Counted from the first letter of the stretch, positions 1-5,819 are shown. The stretch: DNA of 8,199 nt from Solirubrobacteraceae bacterium (GCA_030149625.1 JASLHP010000314.1:1-8199); one strand, 5' to 3'. Program-made: numbers and translations. Notes: generated from the sequence alone by a model not told the origin.

Positions 1-1028
1 CGAGCGACACGTCGCCCCCGCTGCGGAGCAATGTGATCGGCGCCGGACCGGCGAGCGTCAGGCGCTGGGTGCCCGTTTCGATCGCGAGCGGCCCTTCGCC
101 GACGGACACGCCACCGTCCAGCACCACTTCCCCAGTCGCGACCTCTTCGCCGCCGTTCACAGAGACAGTGGTGGCGCACACTGTCACCACACCGACCCGA
201 ACCGACCGCCTGCCGCAGTGTCCACCGGGCCCGACCACAGGAATCGAATGGGGCAGCTTGTCCGGGTCCCATTCCTGCGCGAGCTCGTCGTACCAGATCT
301 TCTGGAGCCAGGCCACGCCGTCGGGGAACGTTTCTCCCATGTCGTCCGTGTCGAAGCCGTTGTAGAGGATCAGGCCTCCGTCGCTCGCGTAGGCGTCCAT
401 CGCCCCCGATACTCCGACACTGTTTTCGCCGACGATGTCCGCCGACCAGCGCGGGTCGGTCGTCAGTAGCAGGTTCGCGTCGCCGACGGCGTCGCTGTTT
501 CCGGGCAGTTCGCCAACGTCGATGTAGTACGGCGAACTCGGTTCGTTGCTCACGAGGGTGTTGCTCTCGACGACTTCCGCCCTGCCCCCCCGTGTTGCCG
601 CAGTTCTGGCAGCCGTCTCCGCTCATCGCGGGAACCGGTAGCCAGCTGTAGTCGTTGTTCTCGGTGTTGTCCGCGTCATGGATGATCAGCTTCCCGCCAT
701 TGGTCACAAATGCCGCCAGCGCACTCTCCTGCGCCGTCGAAAGCGACTGAGTGGGAACCTCGTTGAGAACGACCGTGTCGAACTGAGCCAGGCGCGACGG
801 TTCGATTTCGTCGAGCGCGACATTCGAGAACGAGAACCCTTCGAAGGAGTCCCCCGGCTCTCCCGGGACTTCGCCGTACGTCGGCAGCAGCCCCGCTTCT
901 TCGCCCTGGGCTTCAGGGATCAGGGCGACGTTGCGGCTGGCCTGGCTGGCCGCAACGGCTGCCGCCGGGAAACCCCAGGCAAGCGTCATCGCGACGCAGG
1001 CGACAGCGATGACGATGAAGCGACCCAT
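1..1028 (-). CDS. Secreted protein with N-terminal signal peptide, ThuA/GATase-like region and beta-rich C-terminal region; apparent frameshift, 3' end outside window
   Basis: The ATG at 1028 follows a strong ribosome binding site. Residues 1-27 form a signal peptide: basic MGR, a hydrophobic core, and AAAVAA before a likely cleavage site, so export is expected. Residues 33-120 resemble a Rossmann-like glutamine-amidotransferase/ThuA fold: NVALIPEAQ, then FDTVVLNEV (83-91), then a helix ending in NGGKLIIHDAD (110-120). C140 and C143 form a CxxC pair. After residue 146 the start frame becomes arginine-rich nonsense. Dropping one base from the seven-C run at 585-591 restores a protein-like frame (AEVVESNTLVSNEP, GGLILYNGFD, WLQKIWYDELAQEWDP) that stays open to the left edge, about 342 residues in all. 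The last 70 residues look beta-rich (VGVVTVCATTVSVNGG, GEVVLDGGVSVGEG). No catalytic triad is evident, so a binding or surface role is as likely as an enzyme. Whether the frameshift is real or a sequencing error cannot be told from one sequence. Confidence 0.75.
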   Translation of the reverse strand, partial: MGRFIVIAVACVAMTLAWGFPAAAVAASQASRNVALIPEAQGEEAGLLPTYGEVPGEPGDSFEGFSFSNVALDEIEPSRLAQFDTVVLNEVPTQSLSTAQESALAAFVTNGGKLIIHDADNTENNDYSWLPVPAMSGDGCQNCGNTGGQGGSRREQHPREQRTEFAVLHRRWRTARKQRRRRRREPATDDRPALVGGHRRRKQCRSIGGDGRLRERRRPDPLQRLRHGRHGRNVPRRRGLAPEDLVRRARAGMGPGQAAPFDSCGRARWTLRQAVGSGRCGDSVRHHCLCERRRRGRDWGSGAGRWRVRRRRAARDRNGHPAPDARRSGADHIAPQRGRRVA

Positions 1029-1029
1029 A

Positions 1030-1038
1030 CCCCCTCCC
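1030..1038 (-). promoter_or_regulatory. Ribosome binding site of the secreted protein
   Basis: On the minus strand GGGAGGGGG lies 1 base before the ATG at 1028. Its best anti-SD match, GGAGG, is about 4 bases away. This purine block, together with the signal peptide that follows, fixes the start of the gene. There is no competing upstream start with a better site. Confidence 0.65.
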
Positions 1039-1070
1039 TACGCCTGAGGCTCACCCAAACGACGGGCATC

Positions 1071-1334
1071 CTAACACGCGCCGGCTGGGCGTGCAGCCAC
1101 CGCGCATCGGGACACGACGCGCACTCGGAATTCCTCCAGCTGGTCGCCGTCCGGTTTCTCGTCGCCGTCGAGGTCGGAGGCCTTGTAGCTGACCGCGCTG
1201 TGCTCGGCGAATGGACGGTTGCCTGCGCCGGACTTACTGTAAACGCCGCGCTCCGCGGAAAGTGAAGCACCATTGGGTGAGAGTGCTGCGTATCGTTCGG
1301 CCGCTTCGTGGCGCCTGCCGGGCGGAGCCCACGT
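1071..1334 (-). pseudogene. Start-less coding-like fragment, probable relict of a decayed gene
   Basis: Between an in-frame TAG at 1335-1337 and a TAG at 1071-1073 the minus strand is open for 87 codons. It reads as credible protein (HEAAERYAALSPNGASL, ERGVYSKSGAGNRPF, YKASDLDGDEKPDGDQLEEF), and the codons of the second half are rich in G or C at the third position. There is no ATG, GTG or TTG near the 5' end of the open stretch, so it cannot be a complete gene as written. An ATG exists at 1397 in the same frame, but the TAG 20 codons later interrupts it and the residues between look unlike protein. DLDGDEKPDG resembles an acidic calcium-binding-type loop, which is only a resemblance. The relict ends 42 bases before the start of the secreted protein gene, on the same strand, so the two may once have been adjacent genes. 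No family is recognised. Confidence 0.4.
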
Positions 1335-1337
1335 CTA

Positions 1338-1903
1338 CGCGAGGGTCCTGTCACACCCTCCCCGAGAGATCGGCTTACACCTTCGGCAATCGAGCATCGC
1401 CCCCTAGCGGAGGCGCACTGATTTCACATCATCAATTGCTCGACTCTCCTTCCGGGGCGTGATGAGCAGCGGGCAAAGTTCGCAAGCTAACCGCAACCGG
1501 CAACAAGAACGCGATGATCACTCGTACATCAGCAACGGGACCCACTCCTCGCCAGCTTTCATACCTCAGAGCCCTCACGCTACAGACTGGCACGACGTTC
1601 ACCCCGCCGAGAAGCAGCCACCAGGCCAGTGGTGCGATCGAACGGCCCAAGAAACTGTGACCGATTCACTCGCACAGGACCTCGCGCTTGACAGCTACCG
1701 GATGCTTCGCACCGCCCAGCCGCGGCGACTGCGGGTGTCCTCGCCCGCGGGCGAGATCGACCTCATCGCCCTCGGTCCGACGGCCGAGCAGGCCACGCGA
1801 CGGAGACGCCTCGAACAGACCCGGCGACCGCTGGGGAAATCTGACCGGCCATCCGCGAGTCCCGCCAGGGGTGCTTTTCGGTCGTTTTGCAGGGGTTTCC
1901 GGA
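1338..1903. other. Gene-poor stretch of about 570 bases
   Basis: I see no supported gene here. A plus-strand frame from 1459 stays open into the tRNA, and from 1657 (GTG) its codons look more coding-like (DLALDSYRMLRTAQPRRL, then SPAGEIDLIALG). It has no ribosome binding site and ends inside the antisense of the tRNA with the classic false tail GPAGLEPATYRL. A minus-strand frame (1432-1650) has a hydrophobic N terminus but poor codon bias. The part at 1380-1660 looks lower in GC than its surroundings. No insertion-sequence ends, integrase or copy of the tRNA 3' end is visible. Confidence 0.5.
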
Positions 1904-1977
1904 TGGGCCCGGCAGGACTCGAACCTGCGACCTACCGATTATGAGTCGGCGGCTCTAACCAACTGAGCTACGGGCCC
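1904..1977 (-). tRNA. tRNA with CAU anticodon, most likely elongator tRNA-Met
   Basis: The minus strand folds into a full 74-base cloverleaf. The acceptor stem GGGCCCG pairs with CGGGCCC. The D arm is GCTC/GAGC, the anticodon stem is GCCGA/TCGGT with one G-T pair, and the loop CTCATAA gives anticodon CAU. The variable loop is AGGTC, the T arm is GCAGG/CCTGC around TTCGAGT, and the discriminator is A. CCA is not encoded (ATCC follows), as in many actinobacteria. CAU can also mark the lysidine-modified tRNA-Ile2. The G1 acceptor and general layout resemble actinobacterial elongator Met tRNAs, so Met is preferred, but sequence alone does not settle it. It is not initiator tRNA, because all seven acceptor pairs are Watson-Crick and the anticodon stem lacks the three consecutive G-C pairs. 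Confidence 0.93.
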
Positions 1978-2014
1978 GTCGCGCACCTGGCTCGTGCCGC
2001 CGCGCGCCATGCAG

Positions 2015-2020
2015 ACGCTA
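2015..2020 (-). promoter_or_regulatory. Possible -10 box of the tRNA gene
   Basis: TAGCGT on the minus strand lies 37 bases before the mature tRNA 5' end, which would give a leader of about 30 bases. It resembles the actinobacterial TANNNT -10 element. No matching -35 box is seen at the usual distance, so this is a weak call. Confidence 0.25.
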
Positions 2021-2115
2021 CCAGTGACATGTACGAGCGGGATCCGATGCGCCGTATGTGGGATGCTCCGGGAGGCTGTCAAGCCATTTGGGCGGCCGCC
2101 TCGATTCGGATCACC

Positions 2116-2123
2116 AAGGGAGG
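2116..2123 (+). promoter_or_regulatory. Ribosome binding site of the dehydrogenase
   Basis: AAGGGAGG lies 8 bases before the ATG at 2132, an excellent match and spacing. It decides the start against the in-frame upstream start at 1994, which would add 46 residues unlike the family. Confidence 0.8.
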
Positions 2124-2131
2124 ACTCACAG

Positions 2132-2857
2132 ATGTCAGCAGAGCGTGCAGCGATCGTCACCGGAGCTTCGAGCGGCATCGGCCTCGCGATCGCGAGAGTG
2201 CTCGGCGAGGAAGGGTACGGCGTCACGATGGCCGCGCGACGGCCCGAGAAGCTCGACGCCGCGGTCGCCGGGCTCGCGGGCGGCGGGTTCGACGTGCATG
2301 CCGTCGCCGCGAACGTCTCCGACGAGGCTGAGATCGAAAAGGTCGTCGACGCGCACCGCGAGCGCTTCGGCCGCCTCGACGTGCTCGTCAACAACGCGGG
2401 CGTCGGCGTCGGCCAAGCGGTCGCTGAGATCGAGACCAAGCGGCTGGACATGCAGCTGGACATCAACCTGCGCTCGATCGTGCTCTTCTACCGCGAGTGC
2501 GTGCCGTTGCTCAAGGAAGCCGCCGGTGAGCACAAGAACGCGCTCGTCGTCAACACCTCCTCAATCTCCGGCAAGCGTGGCGAGGCATGGCTGTCGGTCT
2601 ACTCCGCGACCAAGCACGGCGTCGTCGGCTGGACCGAAGCGATGAACAAGGAGCTCGGCGCCGAAGGCATCAAGAGCACCGCGCTGTGCCCCGCGTTCGT
2701 CGACACGCCGATGACCGACTTCGTCAAGGAGCACGTCGCTGCCGAGGACATGATCCGCGCCGAGGACATCGCCGAGTCCGTGCGCTTTCTACTGAAGGTA
2801 TCCCCCGCGTGCGTCGTGCCGGAGATCATGTTCGTACGTCCCGGCGACTCGCTGTAG
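2132..2857 (+). CDS. Short-chain dehydrogenase/reductase (classical SDR family), 241 aa
   Basis: This is a complete classical SDR, an NAD(P)-dependent alcohol/carbonyl oxidoreductase expected in the cytosol, at the family's usual length of about 250 residues. The cofactor motif TGASSGIG is at 10-17 and the structural NNAG at 87-90. The catalytic residues are N112, S144, Y157 and K161, with the Tyr-Lys spacing intact (YSATK). ARR at 35-37 after the second strand suggests NADPH rather than NADH. Two departures from the usual family pattern stand out: the common D-V after strand 3 is N61-V62, and the usual P-G loop after strand 6 reads CPAFVDTPM (186-194). The short C terminus offers no clear substrate pocket signature. 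The start is fixed by AAGGGAGG upstream. The gene stands alone, divergent from the tRNA and convergent with the next gene, so its context does not name a substrate. Confidence 0.93.
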   Translation: MSAERAAIVTGASSGIGLAIARVLGEEGYGVTMAARRPEKLDAAVAGLAGGGFDVHAVAANVSDEAEIEKVVDAHRERFGRLDVLVNNAGVGVGQAVAEIETKRLDMQLDINLRSIVLFYRECVPLLKEAAGEHKNALVVNTSSISGKRGEAWLSVYSATKHGVVGWTEAMNKELGAEGIKSTALCPAFVDTPMTDFVKEHVAAEDMIRAEDIAESVRFLLKVSPACVVPEIMFVRPGDSL

Positions 2858-2870
2858 GCGCTCGCCGTAG

Positions 2871-2885
2871 GTAGCGTCTGGCTAC
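2871..2885. terminator. Small hairpin between convergent genes
   Basis: GTAGC and GCTAC (2871-2875 and 2881-2885) form a 5-bp stem with a 5-base loop in the 24-base gap after the dehydrogenase stop, and touch the stop codon of the minus-strand gene (2882-2884). There is no T-run on either side, so it is at best a weak bidirectional terminator. Confidence 0.25.
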
Positions 2886-3376
2886 AGCGACGCGCCGGCG
2901 CCGACGAGACGTCGCGCTCGCGATGGCCAGCGCAGCCGCCTGGCCACGATCTCGCCCACCGGGTCCGCTGCATCCGGGAGCCGGCGGCGTGGGCGCACGC
3001 GCCCGCGCCGCAGCAGCTCGCGATGCTGCTTGATCGCCACGTCCAAGTCCACGGAGGTGGCGTTCGCGAGGCTGTCCCGCAGCTGCGCGATCAGGATCTG
3101 CACCTCGCGCTCGGTGGCGGTGCGCGGGCCACGCGTGGCCCGCGTAAAACGGTCCCACGAGCGCGCAAACGACAGCAGGTCCGTGCGTCCTCCCGCACGG
3201 TGCGCAGCGAGCATCGGGCACACGCCACCCTCGCCGTCCACATACGCGCCCGCGATGATCCGCTCGTTCGCGCGCAGGCCCGCGAGCATCGCCTCGCGCG
3301 TGCCGATCGGCAGACAGTCGATCGCGAGACGCAAACGCTCGACGGGGCTGCTCGTGTGGCGGTGGCGGTTTCGCAT
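2882..3376 (-). CDS. Uncharacterised small cytoplasmic protein, 164 aa
   Basis: I cannot name a function. The chosen ATG at 3376 has AAGGTGG 10 bases upstream. An in-frame ATG at 3403 (27 bases earlier) has no such site, and the one at 3460 is also unsupported. The protein is soluble, with no signal peptide or membrane helix. Its most distinctive part is the central block with GAYVDGEGGVCPMLAAHR (43-60), followed by FARSWDRFT (70-78). Then comes a helical region, EREVQILIAQLRDSL, and a tail very rich in arginine. From memory, similar proteins with the GGVCPMLAAHR and SFARAWDRYT-like words recur in Thermoleophilia genomes as hypothetical proteins, which is recollection rather than a search result. 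The basic tail would suit nucleic-acid or partner binding. It diverges from the oxidoreductase gene across a 116-base spacer and could share its control. Confidence 0.78.
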   Translation of the reverse strand: MRNRHRHTSSPVERLRLAIDCLPIGTREAMLAGLRANERIIAGAYVDGEGGVCPMLAAHRAGGRTDLLSFARSWDRFTRATRGPRTATEREVQILIAQLRDSLANATSVDLDVAIKQHRELLRRGRVRPRRRLPDAADPVGEIVARRLRWPSRARRLVGAGASL

Positions 3377-3386
3377 AGGCTGTGCA

Positions 3387-3393
3387 CCACCTT
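3387..3393 (-). promoter_or_regulatory. Ribosome binding site choosing the 3376 start
   Basis: AAGGTGG on the minus strand is 10 bases from the ATG at 3376. The spacing is a little long but the match is good. The alternative ATG at 3403 lacks any purine-rich site. Confidence 0.5.
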
Positions 3394-3395
3394 CT

Positions 3396-3452
3396 TTGGC
3401 CATCCAGCCAATCACTGGGCGATGCGCGCCAAGCGTATGGCACGCCATCCAG
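3396..3452. promoter_or_regulatory. Divergent spacer with two inverted repeats and a repeated 9-mer
   Basis: Two short inverted repeats, TTGGC-6-GCCAA (3396-3411) and ATGGC-2-GCCAT (3437-3448), lie between the divergent genes. The word GCCATCCAG occurs at 3399-3407 and again at 3444-3452, exactly 45 bases apart. Such paired sites could bind a regulator of either or both genes. The spacing is close to four helical turns. The first repeat overlaps a possible alternative start of the minus-strand gene at 3403, so part of the pattern could be coding by chance. No regulator gene is present in the window. Confidence 0.3.
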
Positions 3453-3453
3453 G

Positions 3454-3459
3454 TAGGCA
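3454..3459 (+). promoter_or_regulatory. Possible -10 box for the oxidoreductase/glycosyltransferase unit
   Basis: TAGGCA resembles the actinobacterial TANNNT -10 element. It would start transcription near 3466, leaving a leader of about 27 bases that includes the ribosome binding site. No convincing -35 box is seen. Confidence 0.25.
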
Positions 3460-3477
3460 ACGGATTCCCTCCCCCTG

Positions 3478-3483
3478 AAAGGA
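3478..3483 (+). promoter_or_regulatory. Ribosome binding site of the oxidoreductase
   Basis: AAAGGA (3478-3483) lies 9 bases before the ATG at 3493. This spacing favours the ATG over the in-frame TTG at 3487, which would be only 3 bases away. Confidence 0.6.
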
Positions 3484-3492
3484 AACTTGCAC

Positions 3493-4527
3493 ATGAAGCT
3501 CGGCGTGCACATCGGCTACTGGGGCATTGGCCTCACCTCCGAGGACCAGCTCAACATCGTCCAGGAGGCCGAGAAGCTGGGCTATGACTCGGTGTGGGCG
3601 GCGGAGGCCTACGGCTCGGACACGGCCACCGTGCTCGGCTGGCTCGCCGGGCAGACCTCGAAGATCCGCCTCGGCGCCGGCATCTTCCAGATGCCAGGCC
3701 GCTCACCCGCGATGACCGCGATGACCGCGGCGACGATCGACCAGCTCTCGAACGGCCGCATGATCTGCGGCATCGGCTCCTCGGGGCCGCAGGTCGCCGA
3801 GGGCTGGCACGGGCAGCGTTTCGCCAAGCAGTTGCAGCGCACGCGCGAGTACGTGGCCGTCGTGCGCATGGCGCTCGCGCGCGAGCGCCTCGAGTTTCAG
3901 GGCGAAACGCTCGAGCTGCCGCTCCCCGACGGTCCCGGCAAGGCGCTCAAGCTCACGATCTCCCCCGTGCAGGAGCGTATCCCGATCTACCTCGCCGCGA
4001 TCGGCCCCAAGAACACGGCGCTCGCCGGCGAGATCGCCGACGGCTGGATCCCGACGCTGTTCAGCCCCGAGCACGTCTCCGAGCTGCGCCCGCTGCTGCA
4101 GGAGGGCGCCAGCCGGTCGGGCAAATCGCTTGACGACTTCGACATCGCGCCGACCGTCAACCTCTGCATCACCGACGACCTGGAGGCGGGGCGCAACACG
4201 ATGCGCCCATTCGTCGCGCTGTACGTCGGCGGCATGGGCTCGCGCAAGCAGAACTTCTACAACCAGCTCGTGCGGCGCTACGGCTATGAGGCCGAGGCGC
4301 AGACAATTCAGGACCTCTACCTCGAAGGCAAGCGCGAGGAGGCGATGGCCGCGATCCCGGACGCGCTGATCGACACCGTCTCGCTGTGCGGCCCTCCCGA
4401 CGTGATCCGCGAGCGCCTTGCCGTTTACCGCGACGCGGGCGTCGGCACGCTCGGCGTGACTCCGACCGCGTTCACCGCCCCCGAGCGCCTGCGGCAGTTG
4501 CGGCTGCTCGCCGAGCTCGCCGCCTGA
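3493..4527 (+). CDS. LLM-class F420-dependent oxidoreductase (luciferase-like), 344 aa
   Basis: This is a full-length member of the bacterial luciferase-like TIM-barrel superfamily, of the actinobacterial kind that uses the deazaflavin F420 for hydride transfer. The N terminus MKLGVHIGYWG is strand 1. EAEKLGYDSVWAAEAYGSD (25-43) and TSKIRLGAGIFQMPGRSP (55-72) are the standard early motifs. TIDQLSNGRMICGIGSSG (81-98) followed by PQVAEGWHG (99-107) is a hallmark block of this subfamily. PIYLAAIGPKNTALAGEIADGW further on is the usual strand 5-6 region. The C terminus carries LCGPPDVIRERLAVYRDAGVGTLGVTP. Use of F420 rather than FMN is inferred from the family. The substrate is unknown, as members act on sugars, lipids, alcohols and secondary metabolites. 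It begins a two-gene unit with the glycosyltransferase 14 bases downstream, which hints at a shared, perhaps glycosylated, product. Confidence 0.93.
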   Translation: MKLGVHIGYWGIGLTSEDQLNIVQEAEKLGYDSVWAAEAYGSDTATVLGWLAGQTSKIRLGAGIFQMPGRSPAMTAMTAATIDQLSNGRMICGIGSSGPQVAEGWHGQRFAKQLQRTREYVAVVRMALARERLEFQGETLELPLPDGPGKALKLTISPVQERIPIYLAAIGPKNTALAGEIADGWIPTLFSPEHVSELRPLLQEGASRSGKSLDDFDIAPTVNLCITDDLEAGRNTMRPFVALYVGGMGSRKQNFYNQLVRRYGYEAEAQTIQDLYLEGKREEAMAAIPDALIDTVSLCGPPDVIRERLAVYRDAGVGTLGVTPTAFTAPERLRQLRLLAELAA

Positions 4528-4541
4528 CGCGCACCCCGACC

Positions 4542-5777
4542 ATGCATGACGGCGGTGCTCCTTCGGGAGACGTGACCCCGAAGCGGATGCTGCTGGGCGC
4601 CTTCGGCGACCCCGGCCATGCCTTCCCGATGATCGCGCTCGGGCGCGCGCTAGTCGCGCGCGGACACGACGTCACGCTGCAGACATGGCGCCGCTGGCAG
4701 CAACACGTCGAGGCCGAGGGCATGAGCTTTGCGCCAGCGCCCGAGTATCGGGTCTTTCCCCAGGGACCAGAGCCGCTCGACTTCTACGAGGCCGTCGTGC
4801 ACGCCACCCTCGACACCGTGCCGCTCGTGCGTGAGCTGCGGCCCGATGTCGTCGTCGCCGACATCCTCACGCTCGCTCCCGCGCTTGCCGCGGAGATCCA
4901 AGGCATTCCGCGCGCCACGCTCGTCCCCCACGTCTACCCATACGGCGCGCCCGAGTTCCCGATCTACTCACTCGGCGCGCGCCTGCCGCACACCGATCTC
5001 GGGCGCGCTTTCTGGCGCCGCGCCCACGTGGCCGTCGAGAAGGGGCTCGAGCGCGGGCGCGTCGAGCTCAACGACACCCGCGCGCGGCTCGGGCTCGCGC
5101 CGCTCGACTACGTGCACGGCGGCATCAGCCGCCAGCTCGCGCTCGTCGCCACGTTCCCGCAGCTCGAGTACCCGCGCGCGTGGCCGGCGTACGCACACGT
5201 CGTCGGGCCGCTGATGTGGGAGCCGCCCGCGCGCGAGGTTGAGCCGCCGAGCGGAGGCGGCCGCGTCGCACCGGACGCGCCGCTCGTGCTCGTCGCCCCC
5301 TCCACAGCCCAAGACTCGCAGCACAGGATGCTGCGCGCCGCCTTGCGTGGCCTAGCCGACGCGCCAGTGCGGGTGCTCGCCACATATAACCGGCGGCTTC
5401 CGCCGCGCTCGCTGCCCGTGCCCGAGAATGCGCGCGTCGTCGACTGGGTCTCCTACTCGCGCACGATGCCGCGCTGCGACCTCGTCGTCTGCCACGTCGG
5501 CCACGGCACGCTCGTGCGCGCGCTCTCTAGTGGCTGTGCCGTCGTCGGCTGCCCGGCGGTCGGCGACATGAACGAGAACGCCGCGCGCCTGGATTGGGCT
5601 GGCGCCGGCGTCCGGGTGCCGCGGCGGTTCCTCACGCCACGCGTGCTGCGACTTGCCGTCGAGCGAGCGCTCGCGGATGAGACGATTCGGGTGCGAGCTC
5701 GACAGCTCGCCGAGTGGTGCCGGCGGCATGACACCGGAGCGACAGCCGCATCGCTCGTCGAGAGGCTCGCGCGCTGA
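4542..5777 (+). CDS. Glycosyltransferase family 1, MGT/UGT-like (GT-B fold), 411 aa
   Basis: The protein has the two-domain GT-B layout of macrolide- and UDP-type glycosyltransferases, which move a sugar from a nucleotide donor to a small or lipid acceptor. The acceptor domain opens with LLGAFGDPGHAFPMIALGRA (17-36) and RGHDV (40-44), the usual G-x-x-x-P-x-x-A-L pattern. LRPDVVVADILTLAPALAAE is the typical end of the next strand. After a proline-rich linker (MWEPPAREVEPPSGGG) the donor domain carries APSTAQDS, VVDWVSYSRTMPRCDLVVCH and the signature HVGHGTLVRALSSG (318-331). The usual D-Q motif near the end is replaced by GDMNENAARL (D342). No membrane helix or signal peptide is seen. The start at 4542 lacks a ribosome binding site. 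It probably relies on coupling to the oxidoreductase stop 14 bases upstream, and a GTG at 4572 or ATG at 4587 remain possible. The acceptor cannot be predicted. Confidence 0.9.
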   Translation: MHDGGAPSGDVTPKRMLLGAFGDPGHAFPMIALGRALVARGHDVTLQTWRRWQQHVEAEGMSFAPAPEYRVFPQGPEPLDFYEAVVHATLDTVPLVRELRPDVVVADILTLAPALAAEIQGIPRATLVPHVYPYGAPEFPIYSLGARLPHTDLGRAFWRRAHVAVEKGLERGRVELNDTRARLGLAPLDYVHGGISRQLALVATFPQLEYPRAWPAYAHVVGPLMWEPPAREVEPPSGGGRVAPDAPLVLVAPSTAQDSQHRMLRAALRGLADAPVRVLATYNRRLPPRSLPVPENARVVDWVSYSRTMPRCDLVVCHVGHGTLVRALSSGCAVVGCPAVGDMNENAARLDWAGAGVRVPRRFLTPRVLRLAVERALADETIRVRARQLAEWCRRHDTGATAASLVERLAR

Positions 5778-5793
5778 CGTCCAGTCGACGTCA
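5775..5793. repeat. Perfect 7-bp inverted repeat at the end of the glycosyltransferase gene
   Basis: TGACGTC and GACGTCA are exact inverted copies separated by CAGTC. The left arm contains the glycosyltransferase stop codon. No T-run follows (AATTCG), so a standard intrinsic terminator is unlikely. It lies about 39 to 57 bases upstream of the proposed leaderless start of the next gene, where an operator could also sit. Confidence 0.5.
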
Positions 5794-5819
5794 ATTCGCA
5801 CGATCGGGACGCGCGGCTG

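Noticed and set aside
678..1265. Plus-strand 195-codon frame
   Set aside because: It is antisense to the signal-peptide gene and the relict, and its product is arginine-rich with no domain pattern.
1432..1650. Minus-strand 72-codon frame with a hydrophobic N terminus
   Set aside because: It starts at TTG with no ribosome binding site, has poor third-position GC, and resembles no membrane protein pattern beyond one short hydrophobic run.
1459..1966. Two overlapping plus-strand frames ending GPAGLEPATYRL and QDSNLRPTDYESAALTN
   Set aside because: These tails are the well-known false translations of the antisense strand of a tRNA. Neither frame has a ribosome binding site and both run through the tRNA gene.
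1994..2131. 46-residue N-terminal extension of the dehydrogenase
   Set aside because: The SDR fold normally begins a few residues before TGxxxGxG, and a strong ribosome binding site precedes the ATG at 2132.
2870..2880. GGTAGCGTCTG after the dehydrogenase, identical to the word before the tRNA on the minus strand
   Set aside because: It could be read as a second -10 element, but nothing downstream on that strand would be expressed, and a near copy also occurs inside the ATPase gene by chance.
3699..4074. Minus-strand frames opposite the oxidoreductase
   Set aside because: The plus-strand protein has continuous family motifs throughout, so the minus-strand frames are shadows of its codon bias.
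4386..4541. 52-residue N-terminal extension of the glycosyltransferase
   Set aside because: It overlaps the oxidoreductase gene and is arginine-rich, and the GT-B fold starts shortly after the ATG at 4542.
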